From: Planctomycetota bacterium
GTDB lineage: Bacteria; Planctomycetota; Phycisphaerae; Phycisphaerales; UBA1924
NCBI GenBank assembly: GCA_020831805.1
Contig: JAFIFX010000003.1
Span: forward strand, 1-64,000
DNA length: 64,000 nt
Reading direction: 5' to 3'
Below are positions 18,301 through 26,582 of this stretch, in pieces (position 1 is the first letter of the stretch; each line of letters begins with the position of its first letter). The notes under the pieces are model-generated. The model saw only the letters and a list, made by a program, of their open reading frames with translations. It had not been told where the DNA came from and made no database searches. A program made the translations under genes and the position numbers.

Positions 18301-19118
18301 GTGTCGGGGTGCTCGGCTTCGAGGCGGTCTATGTCTTCCTGGGCACGACGATACTCGGGATCGTCGCGGAGGGCGCGTCGGTAGAGTTCGAGGGCTTCGG
18401 CCGTCCGTCCGCGGCTCTCGTAGATCCTGGCGAGGTTGCAGATGGTCACGCCGTCGTTGGGGATCAGGCCAAGGGTGTCCAGGATGATCGGTTCGGCCTC
18501 GTCGTAGCGTTCCTGGAGCACCAGCGCCGCGCCGAGGTTGGACATCGCGGTCGCGTGGTCGGGGCGGATCTCAAGTGCCCGACGGCAGCTACGCTCGGCG
18601 TCTTCCCATCGCCCGAGATCCAACAGGCTTGTGCCCAGGTCGTACCAGTTCCCGGGATCGTCCGGTGCGAGTTCGCAGAGCCGCTCGAACCGCCGCCGGG
18701 TTTTCTCCGGATCGCCGAGCTGGCGGTAGATGTTGCCGCAGACCCGCCAGGATTCCGGCTCATCCGGTTCCAGTTCGGTCGCGCGGTCGGCGTACTCCGC
18801 CGCGTTCTCGAGATCATCGGCAAGGTCGCAGGCCACCGCGAGGTTGAGCACGACAAGCCAGTCGTCCGGGAAACGCTCGGCCAGTTCGCGGAGCACGCCG
18901 GCCGCCAAGTCCGGGCGTCCGGCCTCCGACAGGTGGATCGCGCCGTTGCACAGGCCCTCCCGGTCGTGTGGGACGGCCTGCCGATGCGCCTCGAGCGTCT
19001 TGATCGCGGGCCGGACACCCTTGTCCTCGATCAACTGCTTGACAAGGTCGGAGAAGGCGCGGCCGGTGTGCGTGGGCGTCGGGTCGCGTCGGAACCGACT
19101 GAGCAGCTTGGCGATCAT
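18297..19118 (-). CDS. tetratricopeptide repeat protein
   Basis: A 273-residue soluble-looking protein made of about five to six TPR units (for example PESWRVCGNIYRQLGDPEKT, WYDLGTSLLDLGRWEDAERS, AMSNLGAALVLQERYDEAEP), a protein-interaction scaffold. There is no signal peptide; the N-terminus is basic (MIAKLLSRFRRD). It sits between envelope-type genes and the HMG-CoA lyase gene and overlaps the latter as ATGA, so it is co-transcribed with the catabolic genes. No partner can be named. Confidence 0.85.
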   Translation of the reverse strand: MIAKLLSRFRRDPTPTHTGRAFSDLVKQLIEDKGVRPAIKTLEAHRQAVPHDREGLCNGAIHLSEAGRPDLAAGVLRELAERFPDDWLVVLNLAVACDLADDLENAAEYADRATELEPDEPESWRVCGNIYRQLGDPEKTRRRFERLCELAPDDPGNWYDLGTSLLDLGRWEDAERSCRRALEIRPDHATAMSNLGAALVLQERYDEAEPIILDTLGLIPNDGVTICNLARIYESRGRTAEALELYRRALRDDPEYRRAQEDIDRLEAEHPDT

Positions 19119-19141
19119 GGCGAGTTCCCCCGTGAACCGGC

Positions 19142-19627
19142 TCAGTCCGCTGGGCCTTGGCCGTTCGGATCGGGCCGCGCAGGGTCGGGCGGCGTCTGTT
19201 GCTCCGGTGTGTCGGCGGGGATCGGCGGCGTCTGCTCTTGCTCGCCCTCCTGGGTTTCTTCGCCTTCCTCACCGTCCTGATCCCCGGAGAAACGCAGGAA
19301 CGGGATCGTCGAATCGATGTTGTTGATCGTGCGGCGGAGCGAGGACAGGTGTTCGCTGACCGCGTCGAGCACGATCTGGAGTGTGGCGAGCCGTTCGTCC
19401 ACCGAGCCGAGGTTCTCGTCGATGCTCTTGAGCCTGGTGTCGATGCTCGCCAGGCTGGTCTCGATCGTGCCGAGGAGCGTGTTGGTGCGTTCGATCTGCT
19501 CGATGGTGCGGTTGATGGCGGTGAGCTGCTGGTTCGAAACCTCGATCTGATCGTGGATGTCCTGCACGATGCAGCCGGGCAGTATGGGAAGGCACAGCGA
19601 AAACATGACGATCGTGTGGCGTTTCAT
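19142..19627 (-). CDS. coiled-coil lipoprotein
   Basis: A 161-residue protein with a lipoprotein signal (LCLPILPGC, lipid Cys19), then about 75 residues of heptad-like coiled coil (ISNQ/ITIE/LSSID repeats), and an acidic, Pro/Gln/Glu-rich C-terminal tail that looks disordered. It would be anchored to a membrane leaflet by its N-terminal lipid. The repeated Ile/Leu spacing resembles a trimeric or dimeric stalk, as in murein lipoproteins. It is co-directional with the M14 peptidase gene upstream and the TPR gene downstream. Function unknown. Confidence 0.75.
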   Translation of the reverse strand: MKRHTIVMFSLCLPILPGCIVQDIHDQIEVSNQQLTAINRTIEQIERTNTLLGTIETSLASIDTRLKSIDENLGSVDERLATLQIVLDAVSEHLSSLRRTINNIDSTIPFLRFSGDQDGEEGEETQEGEQEQTPPIPADTPEQQTPPDPARPDPNGQGPAD

Positions 19628-19640
19628 CGGGTTTCTCCGG

Positions 19641-20396
19641 TCATGGAAGGAACGGTAGGGGGGCGGGGGGGCGGCGACGGGTCGCGGTCAGCCGGGCGAG
19701 CACTGCATCGATCCCCGCGACAGCGGCCTGACGGGCGGTTTCGGGGTCGTGCCCGCGCTCGAACTCGACGGTGAGCGTGGGGATGACCATGTCGGTGCCG
19801 GCGAAGGTTCCCAGCGAGCCGGGGGTCGGATAGCCCATCGATGGGACCACGCGCCAGCGGGGATCGCCGGTCGCGCCGGCCGCATCGGCGAAGACCCTGG
19901 CCAGATCCGCGGCCGGGTCCGGGCCGTCGAAGTTCACGAACGGCCCGCCGCGGGTGATTGAGTGCAGCACGATGAGCACATCGGGCCGGAATGCGAGCAG
20001 GTCGTCGTGGACGGCGCGGGCCTCGGGCTCGGAGAGGGGGCTCTCGCCTCGTTGGGGGTGGGGCGTGAAGTTCGAGGCGGGCCAGTTGCGGTTGAGGTCG
20101 ACGCCGCGGGCGTTGCCGCGGGTGCCGGCCAGCCGGCCGTCCGGGTTCATGTCGGGAACCAGACGCACGCGGATACCTGGGTGCCGGCGCAGGAGTCGGC
20201 GGATGTCGTCGAGCGCCTGGTATCCCTCGGGCTCGTCGCCGTGGATCAGGCCGATCAGGTACACGCGGGCCCGCCCGCGTCCGTGGTCCTCCGCGACGAT
20301 GGGGGCCTGGTGGATCGAGCGGCCGATCTCGGCGGGGCGGGTGGCGGCACAGCCGGACAGCAGCCAGAGGCACGCGATGGCGAGCAGGACGCGCAT
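19641..20396 (-). CDS. M14-family zinc carboxypeptidase-like lipoprotein
   Basis: A 251-residue predicted lipoprotein (CLWLLSGC, lipid Cys17) with the M14 metallocarboxypeptidase pattern: zinc ligands His and Glu in GLIHGDEPEG, substrate-binding GVDLNRNWP, third zinc ligand His in VLHSITRGG and catalytic Glu in LTVEFERG. It is short and of the MpaA type, so cleavage of murein peptides or another envelope peptide is plausible. The ATG overlaps the stop of the carboxyltransferase gene as ATGA, which fixes the start and couples it to the catabolic operon, an unexpected association. Confidence 0.85.
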   Translation of the reverse strand: MRVLLAIACLWLLSGCAATRPAEIGRSIHQAPIVAEDHGRGRARVYLIGLIHGDEPEGYQALDDIRRLLRRHPGIRVRLVPDMNPDGRLAGTRGNARGVDLNRNWPASNFTPHPQRGESPLSEPEARAVHDDLLAFRPDVLIVLHSITRGGPFVNFDGPDPAADLARVFADAAGATGDPRWRVVPSMGYPTPGSLGTFAGTDMVIPTLTVEFERGHDPETARQAAVAGIDAVLARLTATRRRPPAPLPFLP

Positions 20397-22093
20397 CAGA
20401 CCTGCAGCACGCCGGTCTTGAACGGCTGCTCGTAGTTCCAGCCCTGGGCCGTCGCGTCGAGGGCGGCGATGAGTTCTTCGCGGGTCTTGTGGGGCTCGAT
20501 GATGCGGTCCACCCAGCCCCGGGCCGCGCCGTAGCGGATGTCCTGCTGTTCGTTGTAGCTGGCGCGGACGGCGGCGAGGATCTGCTCGTGCGTTTCCTTG
20601 TCGATGGTCTCGCCCTTGCGTTCGCGGGACTTCTCCTCGATCATCGCCAGGGTGCCCGAGGCCGAGGCCGCGCCCATCACGGCGCACTTGCTGCCCGGCC
20701 ACCCGAAGGCGAGGAACTGGTCGAAGGCGCGGCCGCACATGGCGTAGTTGCCCGCGCCATAGGAACCGCCCATGATCACCACGATCTTGGGCACCACGCA
20801 GTTGGACATGGCGTTGACCATCTTGGCCCCCGCGCGGATGATGCCCCCCTGCTCGCTGTCACGCCCGACCATGAAGCCGGTCGTGTCGTGCAGAAACACC
20901 AGCGGGATCTTGCGCTGGTTGCAGTCCATGATGAACCTGGCGGCCTTGTCCGCAGAGTCGTCGTAGATGACCCGCGGCATGTTGGTCGACTTGCTCGGCC
21001 CGGCCTTGCCGCCGGGCAGTTGGCGTTGCGTCAGCTTGCCCTGGTTGGCGACGATGCCCACGGCGTGCCCGCCGATCGTGGCGTAGCCGCAGACGAGGCT
21101 CTGGCCGTACTCGGGCTTGTACTCGTCAAAGTCCGGCGCGAGCGAGGTGTGGCCCTCGGTGTTGGGCTCGCCGCGGGCGTCGGCGAGGCAGGCGATGATG
21201 TCCTTGGCGTCGTACTGCTCGCCTGGCTTGTCGGTGAAGATGTCGTAGATGTCCTCGCCGGGCCGGGCGGGGTGCAGGCGGTTGCGGGTGGCCTCGTCGG
21301 GGACGGGACGAAGCGGGGGGTATTTGGCCACCAGCGAGCGCAGGCGACGCAGGCACGCCTCGTCGTCGGGCTCGCGGAAGTCGATCGTGCCGGAGACCTG
21401 GGCGTGCATCCTGGCTCCGCCCAGTTCCTCGTCGGACACATCCTGCCCGATGGCGGCCTTGACCAGCGCCTGCCCGGCCAGGTACAGCCCCGACCCCTCG
21501 GTCATCAGCAGTGTGTCGCACAACACCGGCAGGTAGCCCCCGCCCGCCACGCAGAACCCCATGATCGCCGAGATCTGCGGGATGCCCGCGGCCGAGATCA
21601 CCGCGTTGTTGCGGAAGATCCGCCCGAAGTCGTCCGTGTCCGGGAACACATCCTCCTGCATCGGCAGGAACACGCCGGCCGAGTCGACCAGATAGATCAG
21701 CGGCAGCCGCGCGGCCATCGCCACCTGCTGCGCCCGGATGATCTTCTTGCAGGTCATCGGGAAGAACGCGCCGGCCTTCACCGTCGCGTCGTTGGCGATG
21801 ACCATGTGCAGCCGACCCTCCACCGGCCCGATGCCGGTGACCACGCCCGCGCCTGGCGCGCCGCCGTGCTCCTTGTACATGCCGTGCGCCGACCACAGGC
21901 CCAGTTCCTGGAAAAACCCGTCCGGGTCGATGAGCCGGTCGATCCGTTCGCGAGCGGTCAGGCGGTTCTTGGCGTGCTGGCGTTCGACGGCCTTGGCCCC
22001 GCCGCCCTGGCGGATGCGGGTTTCCTGCTCGAGAAACTCGGCGTTGAGGGCCCGCAGGGAGTTGGGAACGGCGGTCTGGGCGGCTTCGGTCAT
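20396..22093 (-). CDS. acyl-CoA carboxylase, carboxyltransferase (beta) subunit, methylcrotonyl-CoA type
   Basis: A 565-residue carboxyltransferase with the N- and C-terminal crotonase-like domains of PccB/MccB. Recognisable are RLTARERIDRLIDPDGFF, the acyl-CoA oxyanion region GFCVAGGGYLPVLCD, the biotin-side GGSYGAGNYAMCGRAF, and the C-terminal ARGWVDRIIEP. It transfers CO2 from biotin to an acyl-CoA; the length and wording of these motifs, plus HMG-CoA lyase in the same operon, favour methylcrotonyl-CoA (leucine pathway) over propionyl-CoA. No biotin carboxylase/carrier alpha subunit is in this window, so it must be encoded elsewhere. It is the first gene of the minus-strand operon. Confidence 0.9.
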   Translation of the reverse strand: MTEAAQTAVPNSLRALNAEFLEQETRIRQGGGAKAVERQHAKNRLTARERIDRLIDPDGFFQELGLWSAHGMYKEHGGAPGAGVVTGIGPVEGRLHMVIANDATVKAGAFFPMTCKKIIRAQQVAMAARLPLIYLVDSAGVFLPMQEDVFPDTDDFGRIFRNNAVISAAGIPQISAIMGFCVAGGGYLPVLCDTLLMTEGSGLYLAGQALVKAAIGQDVSDEELGGARMHAQVSGTIDFREPDDEACLRRLRSLVAKYPPLRPVPDEATRNRLHPARPGEDIYDIFTDKPGEQYDAKDIIACLADARGEPNTEGHTSLAPDFDEYKPEYGQSLVCGYATIGGHAVGIVANQGKLTQRQLPGGKAGPSKSTNMPRVIYDDSADKAARFIMDCNQRKIPLVFLHDTTGFMVGRDSEQGGIIRAGAKMVNAMSNCVVPKIVVIMGGSYGAGNYAMCGRAFDQFLAFGWPGSKCAVMGAASASGTLAMIEEKSRERKGETIDKETHEQILAAVRASYNEQQDIRYGAARGWVDRIIEPHKTREELIAALDATAQGWNYEQPFKTGVLQV

Positions 22094-22234
22094 CGGATCC
22101 CTCGGTCAGCTTCAGCGCTCGGTGGCGGGGCGGTCCGCGGCCGGATCAGGGGCAATGGCCGGGGCCCAAGCCTATACGCCAAACTCCGTATGAAGATGGT
22201 TTCATGCGACAACCCACGGCCGGCCGATCCACAC

Positions 22235-22240
22235 TACAAT
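22235..22240 (+). promoter_or_regulatory. candidate -10 of the desaturase gene
   Basis: TACAAT (5 of 6 with consensus) lies ~112 bp before the desaturase GTG in the divergent 258-bp intergenic region. No convincing -35 stands 17 bp upstream, so this is weak. Confidence 0.3.
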
Positions 22241-22351
22241 ATGTCTCAGGCGCGCACGCTCGCCGCGCCCGAACTTCGAGTGGTGTCGGCCCTTTCCATT
22301 GTCACCTGCCGGCGCCCGAAATGATGCCACGCGAGCCATGAGCATTTTCCG

Positions 22352-23302
22352 GTGACCAACCTTCCGATCTCGGCCGCCTCGGCCACCCAGCAGCCCACCC
22401 ACGCGGAACTCGTCCGCGAACCGAACCGCGCCGTCCGCATCGCCACCCTCATCACCATCGTCCTCCCGCTGATCGGTCTGATCACCGGCATGATCCTGCT
22501 GTGGCCCATCGGCTTCGGCTGGACCACCCTCGGCCTGCTGCTGGGCTTCTACGCCTTCACGGGCCTGGGCATCACCGTCGGTTTTCACCGGTACTTCACC
22601 CATAAATCCTTCGACACCAACCGCGTGATGAAGTGGATCCTCGGCATCTCCGGGTCCATGGCCACCGAGGGCTCGATCCTCTATTGGGTCGCCACCCACC
22701 GCAGCCACCACCAGCACTCCGACTCCGAGCACGACCCGCACTCCCCGCACCACCACGGCGAGGGCCTCTGGGCCATGCTCAAGGGCGCGTTCCACGCCCA
22801 TGTGGGCTGGATGCTCCCCGGTGAGAAGCCCAATATTCATCGCTACGCCCCGGACCTGGCCCGCGACCGCGATGTCCTCATCATGAGCCGCCTGTTCCCC
22901 CTGTGGGTCTTCCTGGGCCTGGCGATCCCGACGGTGCTCGGCGGCGTCATCACGATGTCCTGGTCCGGCGCCCTGCTGGGGTTCATCTGGGGCGGCCTAG
23001 TCCGCATCCTGCTCGTGCACCACATCACCTGGAGCATCAACTCGGTCTGCCACATCTGGGGCAGCCGCCCGTTCAACAGCCACGACCACAGCCGCAACAA
23101 CCTGATCTTCGGCATCCTCGGCTTCGGCGAGGGCTGGCACAACAACCACCACGCCTTCCCCGCCTCGGCCCGCCACGGCCTGCGCTGGTGGGAGGTCGAC
23201 ACCTCCTACATGGTCATCAAGGGCCTGTCGTGGGTGGGGTTGGTCCGCAATGTCAAGGTCCCCACGCGGGAGCGGATCGAGGCGAAGAAGAAGGCGGCTT
23301 GA
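22352..23302 (+). CDS. acyl-CoA (delta-9-type) fatty acid desaturase
   Basis: A 316-residue integral membrane di-iron desaturase that introduces a cis double bond into membrane fatty acyl chains. All three histidine boxes are present: HRYFTH, HRSHH and HNNHH, the order and spacing of the acyl-CoA delta-9 class, between four hydrophobic segments. An extra His/Glu-rich stretch (HDPHSPHHHGEG) follows the second box, as is normal. The start is GTG. The gene stands alone, divergent from the acyl-CoA operon; lipid metabolism is a loose common theme. Confidence 0.93.
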   Translation: MTNLPISAASATQQPTHAELVREPNRAVRIATLITIVLPLIGLITGMILLWPIGFGWTTLGLLLGFYAFTGLGITVGFHRYFTHKSFDTNRVMKWILGISGSMATEGSILYWVATHRSHHQHSDSEHDPHSPHHHGEGLWAMLKGAFHAHVGWMLPGEKPNIHRYAPDLARDRDVLIMSRLFPLWVFLGLAIPTVLGGVITMSWSGALLGFIWGGLVRILLVHHITWSINSVCHIWGSRPFNSHDHSRNNLIFGILGFGEGWHNNHHAFPASARHGLRWWEVDTSYMVIKGLSWVGLVRNVKVPTRERIEAKKKAA

Positions 23303-23362
23303 TCAGTCGACCTCTGATCACGGGCCACTTGTCGATCTGATTTCGCTTTCCGGGGTGGTGCC

Positions 23363-23674
23363 TTGCGAATCAGCCGCGACAACGACTTCTTCGTGATGAC
23401 CCATGTTCCTGGGCCGTCTCACAACTATCTTGCGCTGCGATTTGAAGATTCGGACCTCCCGGTTGTCGTCGCGTTGGATTCGGATCGGCCCGCAGCCGTC
23501 AGATCGGAGCAGGTCTTGGCAGAGGTCCTTAAGGGGCTCGCCATAGCCAATGCCGCGCTCGGCACAAGCTACCGGCTCGGTGAGATCCGATTCTGCAGAG
23601 ACGACACGCCGAGGGCGGGGATCTACACCGAGATGGCTCGACTGCTGGTGCTGGCGATGCACGAGGCTCACTGA
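23363..23674 (+). CDS. hypothetical protein
   Basis: A 103-residue soluble protein from a TTG start; I recognise no family. It begins MRISRDNDFFVMTHVPGPSH and has a central alternating hydrophobic stretch (LPVVVALDSDRP) and a helical C-terminus (MARLLVLAMHEAH). Its first ~120 bp are about 56% GC, clearly lower than the neighbours, and the 60 bp at 23701-23760 behind it are about 43% GC. The composition and lack of relatives suggest recent acquisition. Whether it is expressed is unclear, since the TTG has no strong ribosome binding site. Confidence 0.5.
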   Translation: MRISRDNDFFVMTHVPGPSHNYLALRFEDSDLPVVVALDSDRPAAVRSEQVLAEVLKGLAIANAALGTSYRLGEIRFCRDDTPRAGIYTEMARLLVLAMHEAH

Positions 23675-23790
23675 GAGCGGCCCGGCCCTGATCGCTCTGC
23701 CCAGCCAGCCGGTAAGAATTTTACAGAACATATATTCTCGGACCTTGGATCCATCCCAAGACCCCCCCCTCCCGGCCTCCCAGGGCCGAT

Positions 23791-24780
23791 TCACGCCAGC
23801 CCCGGGGCATGGACCCGCAGGCGGCGTTCCCACATCTCCAGCCGGATCAGGCTCCCCTCGCCCTCGTCGCCCAGCGTCAGCGGTAGGCCCGTGCCGCCGG
23901 CCTCGGTGTCCAGCTTCGCCCGCGGGCGCTCGCCGTCGATCTGCACAGGGTTCATCGCGGCCGGGTCGGCCGAGCGGATCTCGAAACGGGCGGCCCGGAC
24001 GCGCCGGATGGCCTTCGACCGCAGCTTGCAGCGCAGGAACCCCCACGCCGCGCCCGCCGAGGTCGAGCCGGGCAGCAGGGCCAGGTCCAGCCGGTCGTCG
24101 GTCGGGTCCGCGTCGTGGGCGGGGTCCATGCGCAGGGCGTAGGCGGGCAGGTTGGAGACGACGGCGGTGCCCGTGAAGCCCTCCGGCGGGGTGACCGGCT
24201 CGCCGTCGGCGGTGATGTGGATCCGGGCCGGGCGCGGGCGGAGCCCCTCGGCGAGGCCGGGCCCGACATACGCCAGATGCCCGCCGCGCCGGCCCGGACG
24301 CTCGCGCAGCGCTTCGACCCGGTGGATCACCGAGGCGTCCACGCCCACCGAACACATCAGCGTGAACGGCACGCCGTTGGCCGAGCCGAGGCTGATCTCG
24401 AAAGGGGGGTGATCGCGTTCGAGCCGGTCCGCGGCCCTGGCCGGGTCGCGCGGCATGGCGAAGGAGCGGGCGAAGAGGTTCTCGGTCCCCGTGGCCAGGT
24501 GGTAGAGCGGCACGCCCGACTCGGCCACGGCCTGGGCCGCGTGGTGGACGGTGCCGTCGCCGCCGACGATGACCAGCCGGTCGGCCCGGCCCGCGCGGCC
24601 CGGCTGCTCGTCCGCGTGCATGCCGGCCACGCCGACGAGGACGGCCAGGTCCAGGTCCGGGCCGGTCCGGTGCTGATGCACGGCGTGGCCGCGTGCGGTG
24701 AGCAGCGCCCCGAGTTGCTCGGCCAGTGCGAGGGCCTTGCCCCGTCCGGATCGTGGGTTGGCCAGGATGGCGATGCGCAC
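23791..24780 (-). CDS. diacylglycerol kinase-family lipid kinase
   Basis: A 329-residue protein of the DAGK/YegS/sphingosine-kinase catalytic family. The nucleotide loop VIVGGDGTVHHAA, the N-terminal ILANPRSGRG, and the later GTENLFARSF segment are diagnostic; the C-terminal half is the beta-sandwich lipid-binding lobe. It would phosphorylate diacylglycerol or a related lipid. GTG at 24780 is chosen because the family always starts with the (V/I)RIAILANP strand and a longer frame would overlap the divergent map gene. An insert after the first strand (AVLVGVAGMHADEQPGR) is not typical. Confidence 0.9.
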   Translation of the reverse strand: MRIAILANPRSGRGKALALAEQLGALLTARGHAVHQHRTGPDLDLAVLVGVAGMHADEQPGRAGRADRLVIVGGDGTVHHAAQAVAESGVPLYHLATGTENLFARSFAMPRDPARAADRLERDHPPFEISLGSANGVPFTLMCSVGVDASVIHRVEALRERPGRRGGHLAYVGPGLAEGLRPRPARIHITADGEPVTPPEGFTGTAVVSNLPAYALRMDPAHDADPTDDRLDLALLPGSTSAGAAWGFLRCKLRSKAIRRVRAARFEIRSADPAAMNPVQIDGERPRAKLDTEAGGTGLPLTLGDEGEGSLIRLEMWERRLRVHAPGLA

Positions 24781-24868
24781 GAAAGGCCCCCTGCTGCGTC
24801 CCCCGGCAGGGGGGAAAGAACGGTTCACGCCCGGCGCTTTGCCCGGCACCCCCCTATCATCGGCACCC

Positions 24869-25690
24869 ATGCGACCGGCCGTCCAAACCGAGAACGATCT
24901 GACCGGCGCGAAGGCCGCCGCGGAGCGCGTGGTGGAGATCCACCGGCGCCTGGCGGGCTTCCTGCGCCACGGGCAGACGCTGGCCGAGATCGACGCCTTC
25001 GTCGGGCGGACGCTCGAGGAGATGGGCGCGTCGTCGTGCTTCTTCCGCTACAACCCCGGGCGGATGCCGCCGTTCCCGTCGCAGGCCTGCCTGAGCGTCA
25101 ACGAGTGCGTGGTCCACGGCACGGCGGGCTACCTGACCCGGCCCATGGAGGCCGGGGATGTGCTCAAGATCGACATCGGCGTCAAGTACCGCGGCTGGAT
25201 CGGCGACGCGGCGTGGACCTACTCCTTCGGCGAGCCCAGCGACGAGAACCGGCGTCTGATGGAGTCGGGCAAGGAGTCGCTGCGCAAGGGCGTTCAGCAG
25301 CTCCGCCCGGGCAACACCTTCCTGGAGTGGGCCAGGGTGGTCCAGCAGGTCGTGGAAGTGGAGTACGGGTTCCACCTGATCCGCGGCCTCGGCGGCCACG
25401 GCTACGGGCGTTCGCTGCACGCCCCGCCGTGGATCTCCAATGTGGTCCCGACCTTCCCGGGCGAATGGCCCGACGCGAAACTGGCCTGCGAGCCGGGGAT
25501 GCTGGTGGCGGTCGAGCCGATGATCGCCGTGGGCACCGGCGACACCCGCCAGGGGCGCAAGCAGTGGCCGATTTTCGTGGCCGACGGCAGCATGTCGGTC
25601 CACTACGAGCACGATGTGCTGATCTCCGAGAACGGGCCGGTGGTGCTGACGGCCGGGCTGGAAGAGATCGAGGATGTGATCACCCGATGA
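24869..25690 (+). CDS. map: methionine aminopeptidase, type I
   Basis: A 273-residue M24A metallopeptidase removing initiator Met. Metal ligands are visible in KIDIGVKYRGWIGD (two Asp), GGHGYGRSLH (His), AVEPMI (Glu) and HYEHDV (Glu), with CLSVNECVVHG as the conserved substrate-side motif. There is no N-terminal zinc-finger extension, so this is type Ia. ATG at 24869 fits the family length; the alternative 171 bp upstream would overlap the divergent kinase gene. The stop overlaps the trpA start as ATGA. Confidence 0.95.
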   Translation: MRPAVQTENDLTGAKAAAERVVEIHRRLAGFLRHGQTLAEIDAFVGRTLEEMGASSCFFRYNPGRMPPFPSQACLSVNECVVHGTAGYLTRPMEAGDVLKIDIGVKYRGWIGDAAWTYSFGEPSDENRRLMESGKESLRKGVQQLRPGNTFLEWARVVQQVVEVEYGFHLIRGLGGHGYGRSLHAPPWISNVVPTFPGEWPDAKLACEPGMLVAVEPMIAVGTGDTRQGRKQWPIFVADGSMSVHYEHDVLISENGPVVLTAGLEEIEDVITR

Positions 25691-26496
25691 ACCGGATCGA
25701 CACGGCGTTTGCGAGACTCAAGGAATCCGGCACGGGCGGACTGATGCCCTTCGTGTGCGCCGGGGCCCCCACCACGGATGCGCTGGTCAAGGTCCTGCCC
25801 GCGCTGTCCGAGGCCGGCGCCAGCGTGATCGAGATCGGCATCCCGTTCTCGGATCCGATCGCCGACGGCCCGGTCATCGCCGCCGCGATGCACGACGCGA
25901 TCCAACGCGGCATCACGCCGGGTGCGATCTTCGAGCAGGTCCGCTCGGTGCGGGACCGGGTCGATTGCGGCCTGGTGGCGATGGTGTCCGTCAGCCTCGT
26001 CCACGCCCAGGGCGGGCCCGCCGGGTTCGCGGCCAAGGCCCGCGACGCCGGCTTTGACGGCTGCATCTTCCCCGACGCGCCGCTGGAGGAATCCGCCGAA
26101 CTCGGCGCGGCGTGTAAGGACGCGGGCCTGACCTGCTCGCTGCTCATCGCCCCCACCACGCCCGAGGCCCGGGCCAAGGCCATCGCCGAGGCCTGCTCCG
26201 GATTTGTCTACATGCTCGCCCGCGCGGGCATCACCGGCGAGCAGAAGGACGCGCCGGAGATCGAGGCCCGCGTGCAGTTGCTCCGGCGCGTCACCAGGCT
26301 GCCCATCGCGTGCGGGTTCGGGATTTCGACCCCGGACCATGTCCGCGCCGTGGTCCAGCACGCCGACGCCGCCATCGTGGGCACCGCCCTGGTCCGCCGG
26401 CTCGAGGCTGCCCAGAAGCAGGGCCAGCCGCTGGCGGCGGAGGCGGAATCGTTCCTGACCGAGCTGTCCACCGGCCTGGTCCCGATGCGGCTCTAA
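25687..26496 (+). CDS. trpA: tryptophan synthase alpha subunit
   Basis: A 269-residue TIM barrel that releases indole from indole-3-glycerol phosphate for TrpB. Both catalytic residues sit at canonical numbers: Glu49 in VIEIGIPFSDP and Asp60 in DPIADGP. The later ARAGITGEQ and phosphate-binding GFGIS motifs are intact. Unusual is the loop normally reading MxYxNxxxxxG, here MVSVSLVHAQG, which lacks the conserved Tyr and Asn. It is coupled to map by an ATGA overlap, not to trpB, so trp genes are dispersed in this genome. Confidence 0.92.
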   Translation: MNRIDTAFARLKESGTGGLMPFVCAGAPTTDALVKVLPALSEAGASVIEIGIPFSDPIADGPVIAAAMHDAIQRGITPGAIFEQVRSVRDRVDCGLVAMVSVSLVHAQGGPAGFAAKARDAGFDGCIFPDAPLEESAELGAACKDAGLTCSLLIAPTTPEARAKAIAEACSGFVYMLARAGITGEQKDAPEIEARVQLLRRVTRLPIACGFGISTPDHVRAVVQHADAAIVGTALVRRLEAAQKQGQPLAAEAESFLTELSTGLVPMRL

Positions 26497-26582
26497 ACAC
26501 GCAATTTTGACCGAGCCCCCCCGCCGCCGGGTCTACCATCGCTCCCTTGCAAATCGCGGGGCGACTGAGGAGCCAGACCGAT

